In this document: piece after piece, positions 16,551 to 24,479 of the stretch | Position numbering within the stretch: position 1 is the first letter of the stretch | Layout of the letters: each line of letters begins with the position of its first letter | From: a virus | Reading direction: 5' to 3' (one strand) | DNA length: 60,694 bases | Virus record (IMG/VR): IMGVR_UViG_3300040801_003252 | Location: 1-60,694 of that record | The notes under the pieces: model-generated | Seen by the model: the letters and a program-made list of their open reading frames with translations, nothing else | Told to the model about the DNA's origin: nothing | Database searches by the model: none | Position numbers and translations under genes: made by a program

Positions 16551-17933
16551 TTATTGTGGTGGTGCTACCGTCATTTGAGCCACAATTTCTGGCTTGTTCT
16601 GCTCCACCTTCTTTCTAATGTATCTACTTATCTCAACAATGGCATCGGTGTTTTCCTCAACCAAATCCTTACTATTTAACCCACCCTGTGCTCTTAATAA
16701 ATCCATGTATTTCGGATGTAAAGACGTTGGAACGCTGTAATACCTGCAAATAGTTGCAGCGACTGTCTGTGCTATAACCATTTTTATTTGTGCAACTTGT
16801 TGTGGTGTAAGGTCTCCCTTTTCTTCCAATTGTTTATGAAGTTTTCTGTTGAATTCCGTACTGGGATTATTTATTAAATCATATGCCCATTCACCAAATA
16901 TAACCTGTGCTGCCATCTCACCTGTTTGGTCAGGACTTATATTGATTCTGTTTCCCCTACTCCAACCACGTTCACCCGCTGTTGATGGGTCTTGTGTGAC
17001 AGTAATACCATCATCTTCCAAACTTTTCTTAGCGATAGCAAATAAAATGTTGGCGTTTTCCACTTGATTATGACCGAATTTAATGTTCGATTTTTCGAGT
17101 TCGGGAAGTGGTTCACCCTCGGTATTTGAAATATCGTAAACAGGGCATTCATCAAATTCCAAATGGTGAATTTTACTTCTTTTTTTTATCTCAGCATCTC
17201 TTCTGGGATTAGGTCGAAATATCCCCTGATTTACTTTTGCCTGATATTGTTTGTCATCGTCTTGTTGCCATTGCGTGTATTCCTTGTATTTGCCCGACCC
17301 GGGTGGGTCTTCATACATCTTATTTCCACAATTAATCGTAATAACATCTCGTTCGTCAACCACCCTGCGATTAAACTTTTCTCTCCAATTTTTCTTACTC
17401 GCAACATAAGTGGCATCGGGTTTTTGTGCGAGAATCAATATGATGTTCTGTGTACTATAGCTATGAAATTTACTGGAAAAATCGATGATTCTATTAAAAT
17501 ATTCAGAAGCCGTGTTTTCATTAGTGAGACCTCTAATGATGTTCTCCAGTTTTTTGTCGAGTTCGTCTTTTTCTTTCAGCGGTAAAGCAGACGCTTTAAT
17601 GTCTTCCATTGTTTTTTCCACTTCTTTAACAATGGTATCGTAATCACTTTCTTGCCCACCCTCGTCTTTCAGTTTTTCATTAATTTTCTTCAGAGCATCA
17701 TAAATTCTTCTTTGAACTCTGGGTTTATTGAACTCGTAATCAAGAATGAAATAATCATATGGATTAAGTTTGTTCCAACGAAAACCAGCTTGTCTTAAAT
17801 CTTGACTGATTTTACTTATTTCTTCTTTACCATTATCTGAGACCACAAGATGCCTAACATATGGCTCACCCTTTTTATTGATTTTCTTCTGTTTCTGGAT
17901 GTTAATATATTCGAATATCCCTTTTTTTCCCAT
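16551..17933 (-). CDS. ArdC-like protein with degenerate zincin motif
   Basis: 460 residues. Residues about 1-75 form a small basic domain. Residues about 145-200 (FHSYSTQNIILILAQKPDAT, then YVASKKNWREKFNRRV) match the N-terminal ssDNA-binding domain of ArdC-type antirestriction proteins. The C-terminal third resembles the ArdC metallopeptidase domain (SPDQTGEMAAQVIFGEWAYDL, then ICRYYSVPTS), but the expected HExxH reads GEWAY, with both His lost and the Glu kept. The usual third-ligand Glu region is QTVAATIC. A DNA-binding, non-proteolytic anti-restriction role is plausible inference. It has a late-type box 15 bases upstream. Confidence 0.65.
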   Translation of the reverse strand: MGKKGIFEYINIQKQKKINKKGEPYVRHLVVSDNGKEEISKISQDLRQAGFRWNKLNPYDYFILDYEFNKPRVQRRIYDALKKINEKLKDEGGQESDYDTIVKEVEKTMEDIKASALPLKEKDELDKKLENIIRGLTNENTASEYFNRIIDFSSKFHSYSTQNIILILAQKPDATYVASKKNWREKFNRRVVDERDVITINCGNKMYEDPPGSGKYKEYTQWQQDDDKQYQAKVNQGIFRPNPRRDAEIKKRSKIHHLEFDECPVYDISNTEGEPLPELEKSNIKFGHNQVENANILFAIAKKSLEDDGITVTQDPSTAGERGWSRGNRINISPDQTGEMAAQVIFGEWAYDLINNPSTEFNRKLHKQLEEKGDLTPQQVAQIKMVIAQTVAATICRYYSVPTSLHPKYMDLLRAQGGLNSKDLVEENTDAIVEISRYIRKKVEQNKPEIVAQMTVAPPQ

Positions 17934-17948
17934 CGGATTAGCATTTTT

Positions 17949-17957
17949 TATAAATAC
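17949..17957 (-). promoter_or_regulatory. Putative late promoter box GTATTTATA
   Basis: Minus-strand GTATTTATA, 15 bases before the ATG at 17933 and just after the sigma-factor stop. Confidence 0.75.
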
Positions 17958-17962
17958 TTAAG

Positions 17963-18592
17963 TTATTCGTAAATGATTTCGGTGTTATTCTTTTTTAGCT
18001 TGGTTTTGATGTAGTTTACCCTATTACTAATAGTGGAACTCGTGACATTAAACTCTTTTCCGATTTCATTATAATCATATCCCTGTACGTATTTCATATC
18101 CAACAACGTATAATCTTGTGGGGTTAATTGATTTGTAATGTAGCTAATCGAACTACTGTTTTCAAATTCGATGTCTGAATTATTTATTGTTATCATATTT
18201 GAAGACCCATCGAATGTCATGATTCCAGTATCACAATTACTTGTGAAATACGCAGCGTTGTTATAATCATTATCAGCGGTAATTGAAAATGTACAGGATG
18301 CTCCACTGGTTAATGTTATGGTATTACATCTCCATTTATCAACCATATGATTTTTAGCAATGCTAAATACCCAAGACTTGAATTTGGATTTCTGTGAATC
18401 AAATGTCTCTAATTTGGTGAAGACTTTAATTATGATTTCCGAAACATCGTCTTCGATATCATGATAACTGGAATACTTATCCCTTATAAAATCTCTTATA
18501 ATTTTAACATACTTATCGTATAGTATTTCTTGAGTTCTTGCGTTCCCATTCAGGGATTCTTGAATGAGTTCCGTATCTTCTTGTTCTATCAT
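17963..18592 (-). CDS. ECF-type RNA polymerase sigma factor, candidate late sigma
   Basis: 209 residues from the ATG at 18592, preceded by GGAG at a good distance. Region 2 (about 20-90) includes YDKYVKIIRDFIRDKY, DIEDDVSEIIIKVFTKLETF and FKSWVFSIAKNHMVDKW, a classic sigma-70 r2 signature. Region 4 (about 160-205) has LTPQDYTLLDMKYVQGYDYNEI and a helix-turn-helix (EFNVTSSTISNRVNYIKTKL). A Ser/Thr/Asn-rich linker of about 65 residues separates them. It overlaps the primase gene by about 80 bases. T4 uses a phage sigma (gp55) for its late promoters; this protein is the natural candidate for the GTATTTATA boxes here, but that link is inference. Confidence 0.88.
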   Translation of the reverse strand: MIEQEDTELIQESLNGNARTQEILYDKYVKIIRDFIRDKYSSYHDIEDDVSEIIIKVFTKLETFDSQKSKFKSWVFSIAKNHMVDKWRCNTITLTSGASCTFSITADNDYNNAAYFTSNCDTGIMTFDGSSNMITINNSDIEFENSSSISYITNQLTPQDYTLLDMKYVQGYDYNEIGKEFNVTSSTISNRVNYIKTKLKKNNTEIIYE

Positions 18593-19595
18593 ATGGTTTC
18601 TCCAGCTTATGAATAAAGTAATCGTCAATAGTTAACCCCCTTGCACCATATAGTGCATCTATAACTTCATGAATACCACGATTTTTTCTGATTTCATCAA
18701 GGTCTTCATTTGTGGGTAGTTTAACTATCCTAACCCTCTCTTCATGCTCAATATAAATAGTTTGTAACGTATAAAACAACTCAACACTATTTTTATAGGC
18801 ATCGGGGTCTAACAGTACCACGACTTCAGGTTTTAATTCTTTCAATTTCATAAACAATGTGGTCGATAGCGTTTTCCCTAACATCGGTATAATATTAACG
18901 GGGAAACTAAGCATCTCGAACGCACCTTCAACAAGATATATGGTAGAGTCCCAGTTTACGAGACCTTCATTAAAAATTATTGCATCCTTATCGGCTTTTG
19001 GGTTGCGATACGGTGCATGTTTTCTCAGTTTCTGGTCAGTACCATAATATCGACCAACGAAATAATTCACATCTCCGTCTTTATCATATGATGGGATTAT
19101 TATTCTCTTGGCGTAACGACCAGTGGTGCAAAAACCAAGCCGATATTTTAGAATCACGTCTCGACTCAGTTTTCTTTCATTAACTAAATAATTATAGGCT
19201 TCAAAGTGTTCGGGGTCAGTGGCATCCATTTGCGAAAAACTAATCATTTCATCAGGTAACCTGACTTCAATGAGTTCGATTTCTTTTTCTTCATCAAAAC
19301 TATAGTCATAGACGTTTCCCGCATAGGATTTATACATTTCGTAATCAATACGACTTCCCAACACCCTGATTAGTTTTCCGAGCGAACCACTGAATCTGGG
19401 TTCATCGCATTTCCAGCAACGAAATAACCTTTTTTTAGTATTGATTTCCAGATTATATTTACCATCTGGATATGATAAACCCTCTTTCTCTTGACAACGT
19501 GGACAATTCACTTGCACCTGTTCTGATTGGTTTAAACCTTGAACATCACCAAAGATATTTTGAAGTATTGAATGAAATTCTTGTCCTGCTACCAT
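18513..19595 (-). CDS. DNA primase (zinc ribbon plus Toprim)
   Basis: About 360 residues. An N-terminal zinc ribbon (NCPRCQEK, then FRCWKCDEP) is followed by a Toprim domain: IYLVEGAFEML (catalytic Glu) and VVVLLDPDAYKNS (DxD). It makes RNA primers for lagging-strand synthesis. The start is the ATG at 19595, overlapping the stop of the homing endonuclease gene as TGATG; a GTG at 19598 is also possible. It is followed by the sigma factor. The last 80 bases also encode the sigma N-terminus in another frame. Confidence 0.9.
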   Translation of the reverse strand: MVAGQEFHSILQNIFGDVQGLNQSEQVQVNCPRCQEKEGLSYPDGKYNLEINTKKRLFRCWKCDEPRFSGSLGKLIRVLGSRIDYEMYKSYAGNVYDYSFDEEKEIELIEVRLPDEMISFSQMDATDPEHFEAYNYLVNERKLSRDVILKYRLGFCTTGRYAKRIIIPSYDKDGDVNYFVGRYYGTDQKLRKHAPYRNPKADKDAIIFNEGLVNWDSTIYLVEGAFEMLSFPVNIIPMLGKTLSTTLFMKLKELKPEVVVLLDPDAYKNSVELFYTLQTIYIEHEERVRIVKLPTNEDLDEIRKNRGIHEVIDALYGARGLTIDDYFIHKLEKPYDRTRRYGTHSRIPEWERKNSRNTIR

Positions 19596-20347
19596 CACAC
19601 CATGTGTTTACATATTTTATTTAACCAACCGTGCCTATGAGCAGCAACATATGAATTATGAGACTTCTTCGAATATTCATATCTGGTTTTATATCTCAAG
19701 GCATCCGATTCACATTTTTTAAAAGTCCAATGCGTTATTTTTGGTATCATGTGACCGCAAATATCATCTAACCAACCATTTCTTTGTGCAGCAGTGTAAT
19801 ATTTATTTGATTTTCGATAAAAATCACTTCTACTAACATATTTCAACGCTTCAATAGCACAAACCCCTTTATTCCATTTTTTACTATTCCCACCAATCAC
19901 ACCACCCTTTGCTTTGTTTAACATTTTCCAACCATTATTACAATAAAATTCAATTAAATCTTTTTCTAATTCAATTGCGAAATCAACATGGATATAATCA
20001 GAAATTTGTTTTAGTTTAGGCGTTAGATTTGTTTTTCTAATATATGTCGTAACGGCATCATCATTTTGAAATTTTCTGCTTCTATCACGTTTACTAACAT
20101 CATAAGTTAATCCAACATATGCGTAGTTATCAGGAAATTCATAAACATAAACACAACGAAATAACTTATTTCCTGTTCTTTTCATATGTGAACAAATTTC
20201 ATCGACCCATCCGTTTCTATATGCAGCAGCATATGATGCTTTAGAATTAACCTCAAAATCTTTTCGTTTATTATATTTTAAGGCTTCTTTATGACATCTT
20301 TCTTTAGTCCAATAACCTCTTGGTTTACGTTTATATCCTCTAACCAT
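19595..20347 (-). CDS. GIY-YIG homing endonuclease with three DNA-binding repeats
   Basis: 250 residues. The GIY-YIG core at about 65-150 has CVYVYEFPDNYAYVGLTYD, followed by an Arg-rich helix and a later catalytic-type Glu (ELEKDLIEFYCNNGW). Three repeats of about 42 residues flank it (about 15-57, 157-199, 207-249), each ending in a block like AAAYRNGWVDEICSHM, QRNGWLDDICGHM or AHRHGWLNKICKHM. These resemble modular DNA-binding repeats of phage homing enzymes. It sits between the gene at 20424 and the primase, brings its own host-type promoter, and looks AT-rich by eye. The -7 element ends 4 bases before the ATG, so the mRNA may be leaderless. Confidence 0.85.
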   Translation of the reverse strand: MVRGYKRKPRGYWTKERCHKEALKYNKRKDFEVNSKASYAAAYRNGWVDEICSHMKRTGNKLFRCVYVYEFPDNYAYVGLTYDVSKRDRSRKFQNDDAVTTYIRKTNLTPKLKQISDYIHVDFAIELEKDLIEFYCNNGWKMLNKAKGGVIGGNSKKWNKGVCAIEALKYVSRSDFYRKSNKYYTAAQRNGWLDDICGHMIPKITHWTFKKCESDALRYKTRYEYSKKSHNSYVAAHRHGWLNKICKHMV

Positions 20348-20351
20348 GAGA

Positions 20352-20381
20352 CAAAGATAAAAAAAATTGCCTCAAAATCAA
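20352..20381 (-). promoter_or_regulatory. Bacteroidota-type promoter (TTG-N19-TATCTTTG) inside a terminator
   Basis: On the minus strand TTG is at 20379-20381, then 19 bases, then TATCTTTG at 20352-20359. The spacer contains one arm and the T run of the terminator of the preceding gene. Confidence 0.75.
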
Positions 20382-20399
20382 ATAAATTTTAAGGCAATT
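20361..20399 (-). terminator. Intrinsic terminator of the gene at 20424-20957
   Basis: Arms AATTGCCT and AGGCAATT, 19-base loop, then an 8-base T run on the minus strand. It overlaps the promoter of the homing endonuclease gene. Confidence 0.7.
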
Positions 20400-20423
20400 C
20401 AATATATATGTATGTAATATTAC

Positions 20424-20957
20424 TTAGTATTTCTTGTAATCATTTAAAAACGGGAAGAATTTAATCATTCTATTTAGAAAACCGGGGCAATAAATCCTAA
20501 AATTACCCAGACCTGTTTTGGGGTCTGTGCCTAATTTAATGTGATTATTCTGTATCTCATCGAACAACGTAATTACGGCTTTTCGCACATTATCGCTTCC
20601 AGCGTTACCGCCTTCCATCAATGCTTGATTTTCGGCTTTTAGTGCTTTGTTTTCATCAATCAGGGTCTGAACCTGTTCTTCCAGCCATTCAACGCCTTTT
20701 GGTTCATCTACTTTCTCGTCTTCAACGAGTTCGAGTAAATCATTCTCCTTTTTCGGACTTAATTCAGCGTCTTTAAGTAATTCCTCGACCTTTTGTTTTG
20801 CCTTAAGGTCTCTTTCCTGCTCTGGAGTGAGTTTCTTCGCAGCAGGTTTTCTTGTTGTCTTTCTTGCTGCTGGTTTTCTGGTAGTGGTTTTTTTTCTCGT
20901 TCCAGATGTGCCTTTAGCAATTCCAATAACATCTTTGTCTTCTTTTTTTGTTGTCAT
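20424..20957 (-). CDS. Basic, histone H1-like tailed coiled-coil protein
   Basis: 177 residues. Residues about 15-45 are a Lys/Arg/Thr/Ala-Pro tract (TRKPAARKTTRKPAAKK) like histone H1 or KTRK DNA-condensing tails. About 45-115 is an acidic helical coiled coil (LEEQVQTLIDENKALKAENQAL). The last 60 residues look folded (FRIYCPGFLNRMIKFFPFL). It starts one base after the metallophosphoesterase stop. DNA binding through the tail is likely; the role is unknown. Confidence 0.7.
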   Translation of the reverse strand: MTTKKEDKDVIGIAKGTSGTRKKTTTRKPAARKTTRKPAAKKLTPEQERDLKAKQKVEELLKDAELSPKKENDLLELVEDEKVDEPKGVEWLEEQVQTLIDENKALKAENQALMEGGNAGSDNVRKAVITLFDEIQNNHIKLGTDPKTGLGNFRIYCPGFLNRMIKFFPFLNDYKKY

Positions 20958-20958
20958 G

Positions 20959-22434
20959 TCAGTCTATTATTAAATTTGTATTTAAGTGTGCAACCAAACC
21001 GAATTCATGATTCCAAACAAAGCCATCAGCAGCTTTAGTTGACCCCACGAAACCCTTTTTATGATGCCATTCTTCAGTACCTGTTAAACTTGACAAATAG
21101 CGAACGGTTACGCCCAAGTCTTCATTTAATGGTCTGCTTTTATTTATTTCGTATTTAACAGTTCTTTTCCTATGAATATGTCCGAGATGCCATTCATGAA
21201 ATTTTGTATCGCTCCACATGGGTTTGGATTCAACATCTGTTGCCATGAGAAGTGGAAGACTGGCTTCCTTTTCTTCGCTTCCATGTGTGAGTCCGAGAAG
21301 CGTGTTGCCGTAACGATAATATTTTCTCGGTGAGGCGTGATTATTAATATTTACAGCAGCATCATTCTTAAACCATGCTTCGAGGTACGAACCCATGTAG
21401 AAACTGCGTTCGAAGTCGTGATTACCGGGGATGACCAACACATCCACTGGTACACCTGTTTCTCTTAACATATTAATGGCATCTACCAGAAGTCGTACAC
21501 CAACCCTAAATGTTTTCTGCCATCTCAGGTCTTCATCTTGTTGTGTTCCCTTGGTTGTTGTGTTTTCCATTGTGTCGCTATTAAAAAAATCATTACCGAC
21601 TGGAAAAAGAATGCGTTCAAAATTAAATCCACTGGCTCTCTGAACCAGTTTCTGAATACTATCAAGAAATCGCTTACGTGCAATTTTAACATCATAATTT
21701 TCAAAGGTCTCACCACCCCAAGCAAGTTTACCTATATGTAGGTCAAAAATACTGATTTCCAAGAGATTCTTGTCTTCGATGCTTTGTTTCGCTGAGTTGG
21801 GTCTCGGTATGAATGGAAATACTGGTGGTGTGTAATCTCTACTCATTTCTTGGAATATCTCACCCACTTGTCTTTCACGGACAACCTGAAGGTCACGTTC
21901 GAGCCATGCCTTTACCTGCCAGTTCTGCACGGTTTCAGGTTCACCTGATTTCCAACTCGTAACATCCCATTTATTAACTACGTGCCTTGTGACTTTCCAG
22001 ATATCAAGGTCAACTTTAGTCGCTGCAATTAAATCGTCCAGCGTTCTTACGTGGTCACTGGGATAACTTCTACCAGCAGTCCATGTATATTCGGCATTAT
22101 TATCATCTTTTTGTTCGAAACTCTCTTTTTCACCAAAATCAGGGACATTGGGTAGGTCTTTTGGTTTATTTTGGGATTCCTCGATATTGGGTTCTGTTCT
22201 GGTGTTTGTTGCGAATCCCGTTACATTTGTATAACTTCCATAGGCATCGTTAAATAGGTTAAAAAGGTCGTCATCAAGCGTACCATTTTCGTACTTATCG
22301 AACACAACTGCCTTGGTATTCTTAACATAAGTGTCGGACATTCCACATTTTACTGATGCTTCTTTGACCGACACTTGGTTAGCTATTGCGTATTCAATAA
22401 TTTCTACTGCTTTTTCAATTCGTTCTTTTGTCAT
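20959..22434 (-). CDS. Calcineurin-like metallophosphoesterase with N-terminal helix-turn-helix
   Basis: 491 residues. An N-terminal helix-turn-helix-like segment (about 5-45, VSVKEASVKCGMSDTYVKNT) is followed by a linker and a phosphoesterase domain from about 225: IFDLHIGK, VGNDFFNSD, VIPGNHDFE, THGSEEKE and HLGHIHRK, covering the metal-binding motifs. The family includes DNA-repair nucleases (SbcD/Mre11-like) and phosphatases; the substrate is not evident. This is a second Mre11-type domain besides the fused one at 12551. Upstream lie both a late-type box and a host-type promoter. Confidence 0.85.
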   Translation of the reverse strand: MTKERIEKAVEIIEYAIANQVSVKEASVKCGMSDTYVKNTKAVVFDKYENGTLDDDLFNLFNDAYGSYTNVTGFATNTRTEPNIEESQNKPKDLPNVPDFGEKESFEQKDDNNAEYTWTAGRSYPSDHVRTLDDLIAATKVDLDIWKVTRHVVNKWDVTSWKSGEPETVQNWQVKAWLERDLQVVRERQVGEIFQEMSRDYTPPVFPFIPRPNSAKQSIEDKNLLEISIFDLHIGKLAWGGETFENYDVKIARKRFLDSIQKLVQRASGFNFERILFPVGNDFFNSDTMENTTTKGTQQDEDLRWQKTFRVGVRLLVDAINMLRETGVPVDVLVIPGNHDFERSFYMGSYLEAWFKNDAAVNINNHASPRKYYRYGNTLLGLTHGSEEKEASLPLLMATDVESKPMWSDTKFHEWHLGHIHRKRTVKYEINKSRPLNEDLGVTVRYLSSLTGTEEWHHKKGFVGSTKAADGFVWNHEFGLVAHLNTNLIID

Positions 22435-22474
22435 TATGTATTAATTAAGATAATGTGATTTACGGAAATTTTGT

Positions 22475-22505
22475 CAAACTTATAACAAATTTCCCAAAAA
22501 CGCAA
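22475..22505 (-). promoter_or_regulatory. Bacteroidota-type promoter (TTG-N20-TAAGTTTG)
   Basis: The minus strand has CCTTGCG with TTG at 22503-22505, a 20-base spacer and TAAGTTTG at 22475-22482, 40 bases before the ATG at 22434. Confidence 0.7.
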
Positions 22506-22510
22506 GGTTT

Positions 22511-22819
22511 TTATATAAATACATTACCACTTTCTTTAAGAATGTTAAAATTACGCTCGATTCGCTTACATTCCGTAAGGAATGAACTTTCATGACTAAT
22601 ACCCATGTCAAACCACTCACCCTCTTTTCTTAAATAAGAAAAGTGTCTTTGCAAGGTCTTCTCGATTCGATGTGCGTGTTCCGATTGATAGGTTTCAATG
22701 AGCTTTAGTTCTGAAGAATTTCCTGTTTGCAACGCATACAATCTATGAACAGGAGATTTAGAAACACCTATTTTATAATAACCGTCTTCGAGCGATTGAA
22801 TCAAATAAACGTATTTCAT
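22511..22819 (-). CDS. Small GIY-YIG (T5orf172/MUG113-like) nuclease
   Basis: 102 residues covering one GIY-YIG-fold domain: KYVYLIQSLEDGYYKIGVSK (the 'GIY' and 'YIG' strands), HRLYALQTGNSSELKLIETY and a Glu-containing end (RKEGEWFDM). Standalone domains of this type occur widely in phages and may be nicking or structure-specific nucleases. The start overlaps the RuvC-like gene as ATGA, so they form an operon. Its last codons contain a GTATTTATA box serving the next gene. Confidence 0.8.
   Translation of the reverse strand: MKYVYLIQSLEDGYYKIGVSKSPVHRLYALQTGNSSELKLIETYQSEHAHRIEKTLQRHFSYLRKEGEWFDMGISHESSFLTECKRIERNFNILKESGNVFI
22514..22522 (-). promoter_or_regulatory. Putative late promoter box GTATTTATA, tandem with an early promoter
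   Basis: Minus-strand GTATTTATA inside the end of the GIY-YIG gene, 79 bases before the metallophosphoesterase ATG and just upstream of the host-type promoter at 22475-22505. Confidence 0.55.
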
Positions 22820-23430
22820 GCAATGAATCCCAACTTTTTTAACCCCGCAAACCCCACGGCATAACTATCACTCATATCAAAACACATTGGTTTTGGGTCG
22901 GTAGTGCTTCCACGCTTATAAAACCATTCGATTTGCGGTTCTAATTTACTAACTTTTTTCCAGATATACAACTTCTTTTCTTTTCGATATTCAGGTGGAA
23001 AACTTAGGACTTCAACCATTTTACCTTTTCTCTTCTCAGTATGAACGAGTTCGGGACAAAAAAGTTTACGACTTTCATGTACACTTATTTTCATGGGATA
23101 CGTACCGAATATCTCATACAATATATATCTACAGATACCATTAAACCCAAATAACAATGAAACAGTGTTGGCGTTATTGCTTCCACCGAGTGGTTCTTCC
23201 ACGATAACGTGGATAACCTGTCCATTAAATTCTTTCGATATACGTTCTTTAAATTCCATAACGTATTTCCTGAAAATCTCGGCTTTATGTATGTCACGAT
23301 TTTCAACGGGCGTATTTTTATCGGTTTTTAGTTCAAGATGTTTGAGTTCAATTAAACCACCCCTGATATCCCATAATGCCATACCGATATTTGTTGTACT
23401 AATGTCTAATGACCAAATGTATTTCTGCAT
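22816..23430 (-). CDS. RuvC-like (RNase H fold) resolvase/nuclease
   Basis: 204 residues from the ATG at 23430 (MQKYIWSLDIS); the longer frame to 23490 would overlap the preceding gene. RuvC-type catalytic acids appear in order: WSLDISTTNIGMALWD (Asp 9), VIHVIVEEPLGG (Glu) and FDMSDSYAVGFAG (Asp). Phage RuvC-like nucleases resolve branched DNA before packaging, a job done in T4 by gp49. It lies 7 bases after a small RHH-like gene and overlaps the GIY-YIG gene by 4 bases. Confidence 0.8.
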   Translation of the reverse strand: MQKYIWSLDISTTNIGMALWDIRGGLIELKHLELKTDKNTPVENRDIHKAEIFRKYVMEFKERISKEFNGQVIHVIVEEPLGGSNNANTVSLLFGFNGICRYILYEIFGTYPMKISVHESRKLFCPELVHTEKRKGKMVEVLSFPPEYRKEKKLYIWKKVSKLEPQIEWFYKRGSTTDPKPMCFDMSDSYAVGFAGLKKLGFIA

Positions 23431-23437
23431 AACTGGA

Positions 23438-23668
23438 TTATTTACTAAATTTGCGAAGTTCTTCGTAATTAATTTCTTTGGCATCTTCAATCATAGATTG
23501 AATCTTCTTGGGGTTGTTCAAATACAGGGCGATGAGGTCTTCAATCACCCCACCTATTTTTAAACTCTTACCCTTACAATACATTTTGAATCTACCGTGT
23601 AGATTACCCTCAATAATAACCGATTTGGGTTTGGTTTCATTGATTGTAAGAATTTCTTTCATATTCAT
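23438..23668 (-). CDS. Small ribbon-helix-helix-like protein
   Basis: 76 residues. KSVIIEGNLHGRFKMYCKGK, followed by a helix KIGGVIEDLIALYL, resembles the strand-helix-helix pattern of ribbon-helix-helix DNA-binding proteins. It is first in the operon with the RuvC-like and GIY-YIG genes. Autoregulation is possible but not shown. An internal ATG at 23662 is an alternative start. Confidence 0.6.
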   Translation of the reverse strand: MNMKEILTINETKPKSVIIEGNLHGRFKMYCKGKSLKIGGVIEDLIALYLNNPKKIQSMIEDAKEINYEELRKFSK

Positions 23669-23681
23669 TATTTTTAATTTA

Positions 23682-23691
23682 TAATAAATAC
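23682..23691 (-). promoter_or_regulatory. Putative late promoter box GTATTTATTA
   Basis: Variant of GTATTTATA, 13 bases before the ATG at 23668. Confidence 0.65.
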
Positions 23692-23730
23692 TAAGAAATT
23701 ATAAAAAATTATAGATTTATGTGATTTTTT

Positions 23731-24468
23731 TTAGAAATCAACGGCAAAAACAATGGTTCTGGAAATCGTAGAGTCTTTTGGTACGGGGTCATTTAATTTA
23801 CCGATTGCCACTAAATTCCTATTACTGTCGTAAATCCCCACTTCACTAATGAAGACGGTTTCACCGCCATCCCAACTCAAATTTGTGCTGGAATTGAATT
23901 CATCGAGAGGCAAGTCGATACTGATGTCCATAGTATAGACATCGGCTTTAATTTTAGTTGTTAGGTTTCCAAAGAAATACGTTACGTCTCCAAAACTCAG
24001 GTTATCTACTTGACTACTTGAGGGATAATTCAAATAATTAAGAGTATAATCTGGTAATCCATCGTAATTATAAAACGGAATCTTAAAAACTTGTGCTGTG
24101 AGGTTTTCAGGCGTTAAGATTCCCGTATACCCACTAACTTGATTACTAATGTCAAAATATTTCCACGCACTGGCATCAGGTATGACATCCGCAAGACTAT
24201 TAAATGCCGAATTATCTACGATTTGCACCACGGCATGAATACAATTCATAGTATAACCAGTGCCAGTAGTAATATCAGCATTAAGAAATTTAAAATCTTT
24301 TGGGTTGGGAAAATTCAGATTGACTTCCGTAATATAAGGGTCCGCTGCTGTGGCTTGTAATTTCTTAATATAATTACAATGAATAGGTTGTTGATAACCA
24401 TTTCCAATAGTATTACCCGTTGGTATTAATACGTATGTTATGAATATTGTATGTCCGCTTGCTGCCAT
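23731..24468 (-). CDS. Probable tail/baseplate structural protein
   Basis: 245 residues, beta-rich, Asn/Thr/Gly-rich, with no catalytic motif or membrane segment. C-terminal sequence such as LSWDGGETVFISEVGIYDSN and IGKLNDPVPKDSTISRTIVF resembles phage tail-fibre/baseplate modules that mention a 'side' and 'property' strand pattern. It lies 11 bases after a similar structural gene and ends the baseplate cluster. The exact role is unknown. Confidence 0.6.
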   Translation of the reverse strand: MAASGHTIFITYVLIPTGNTIGNGYQQPIHCNYIKKLQATAADPYITEVNLNFPNPKDFKFLNADITTGTGYTMNCIHAVVQIVDNSAFNSLADVIPDASAWKYFDISNQVSGYTGILTPENLTAQVFKIPFYNYDGLPDYTLNYLNYPSSSQVDNLSFGDVTYFFGNLTTKIKADVYTMDISIDLPLDEFNSSTNLSWDGGETVFISEVGIYDSNRNLVAIGKLNDPVPKDSTISRTIVFAVDF

Positions 24469-24479
24469 TTTAATTTAAT

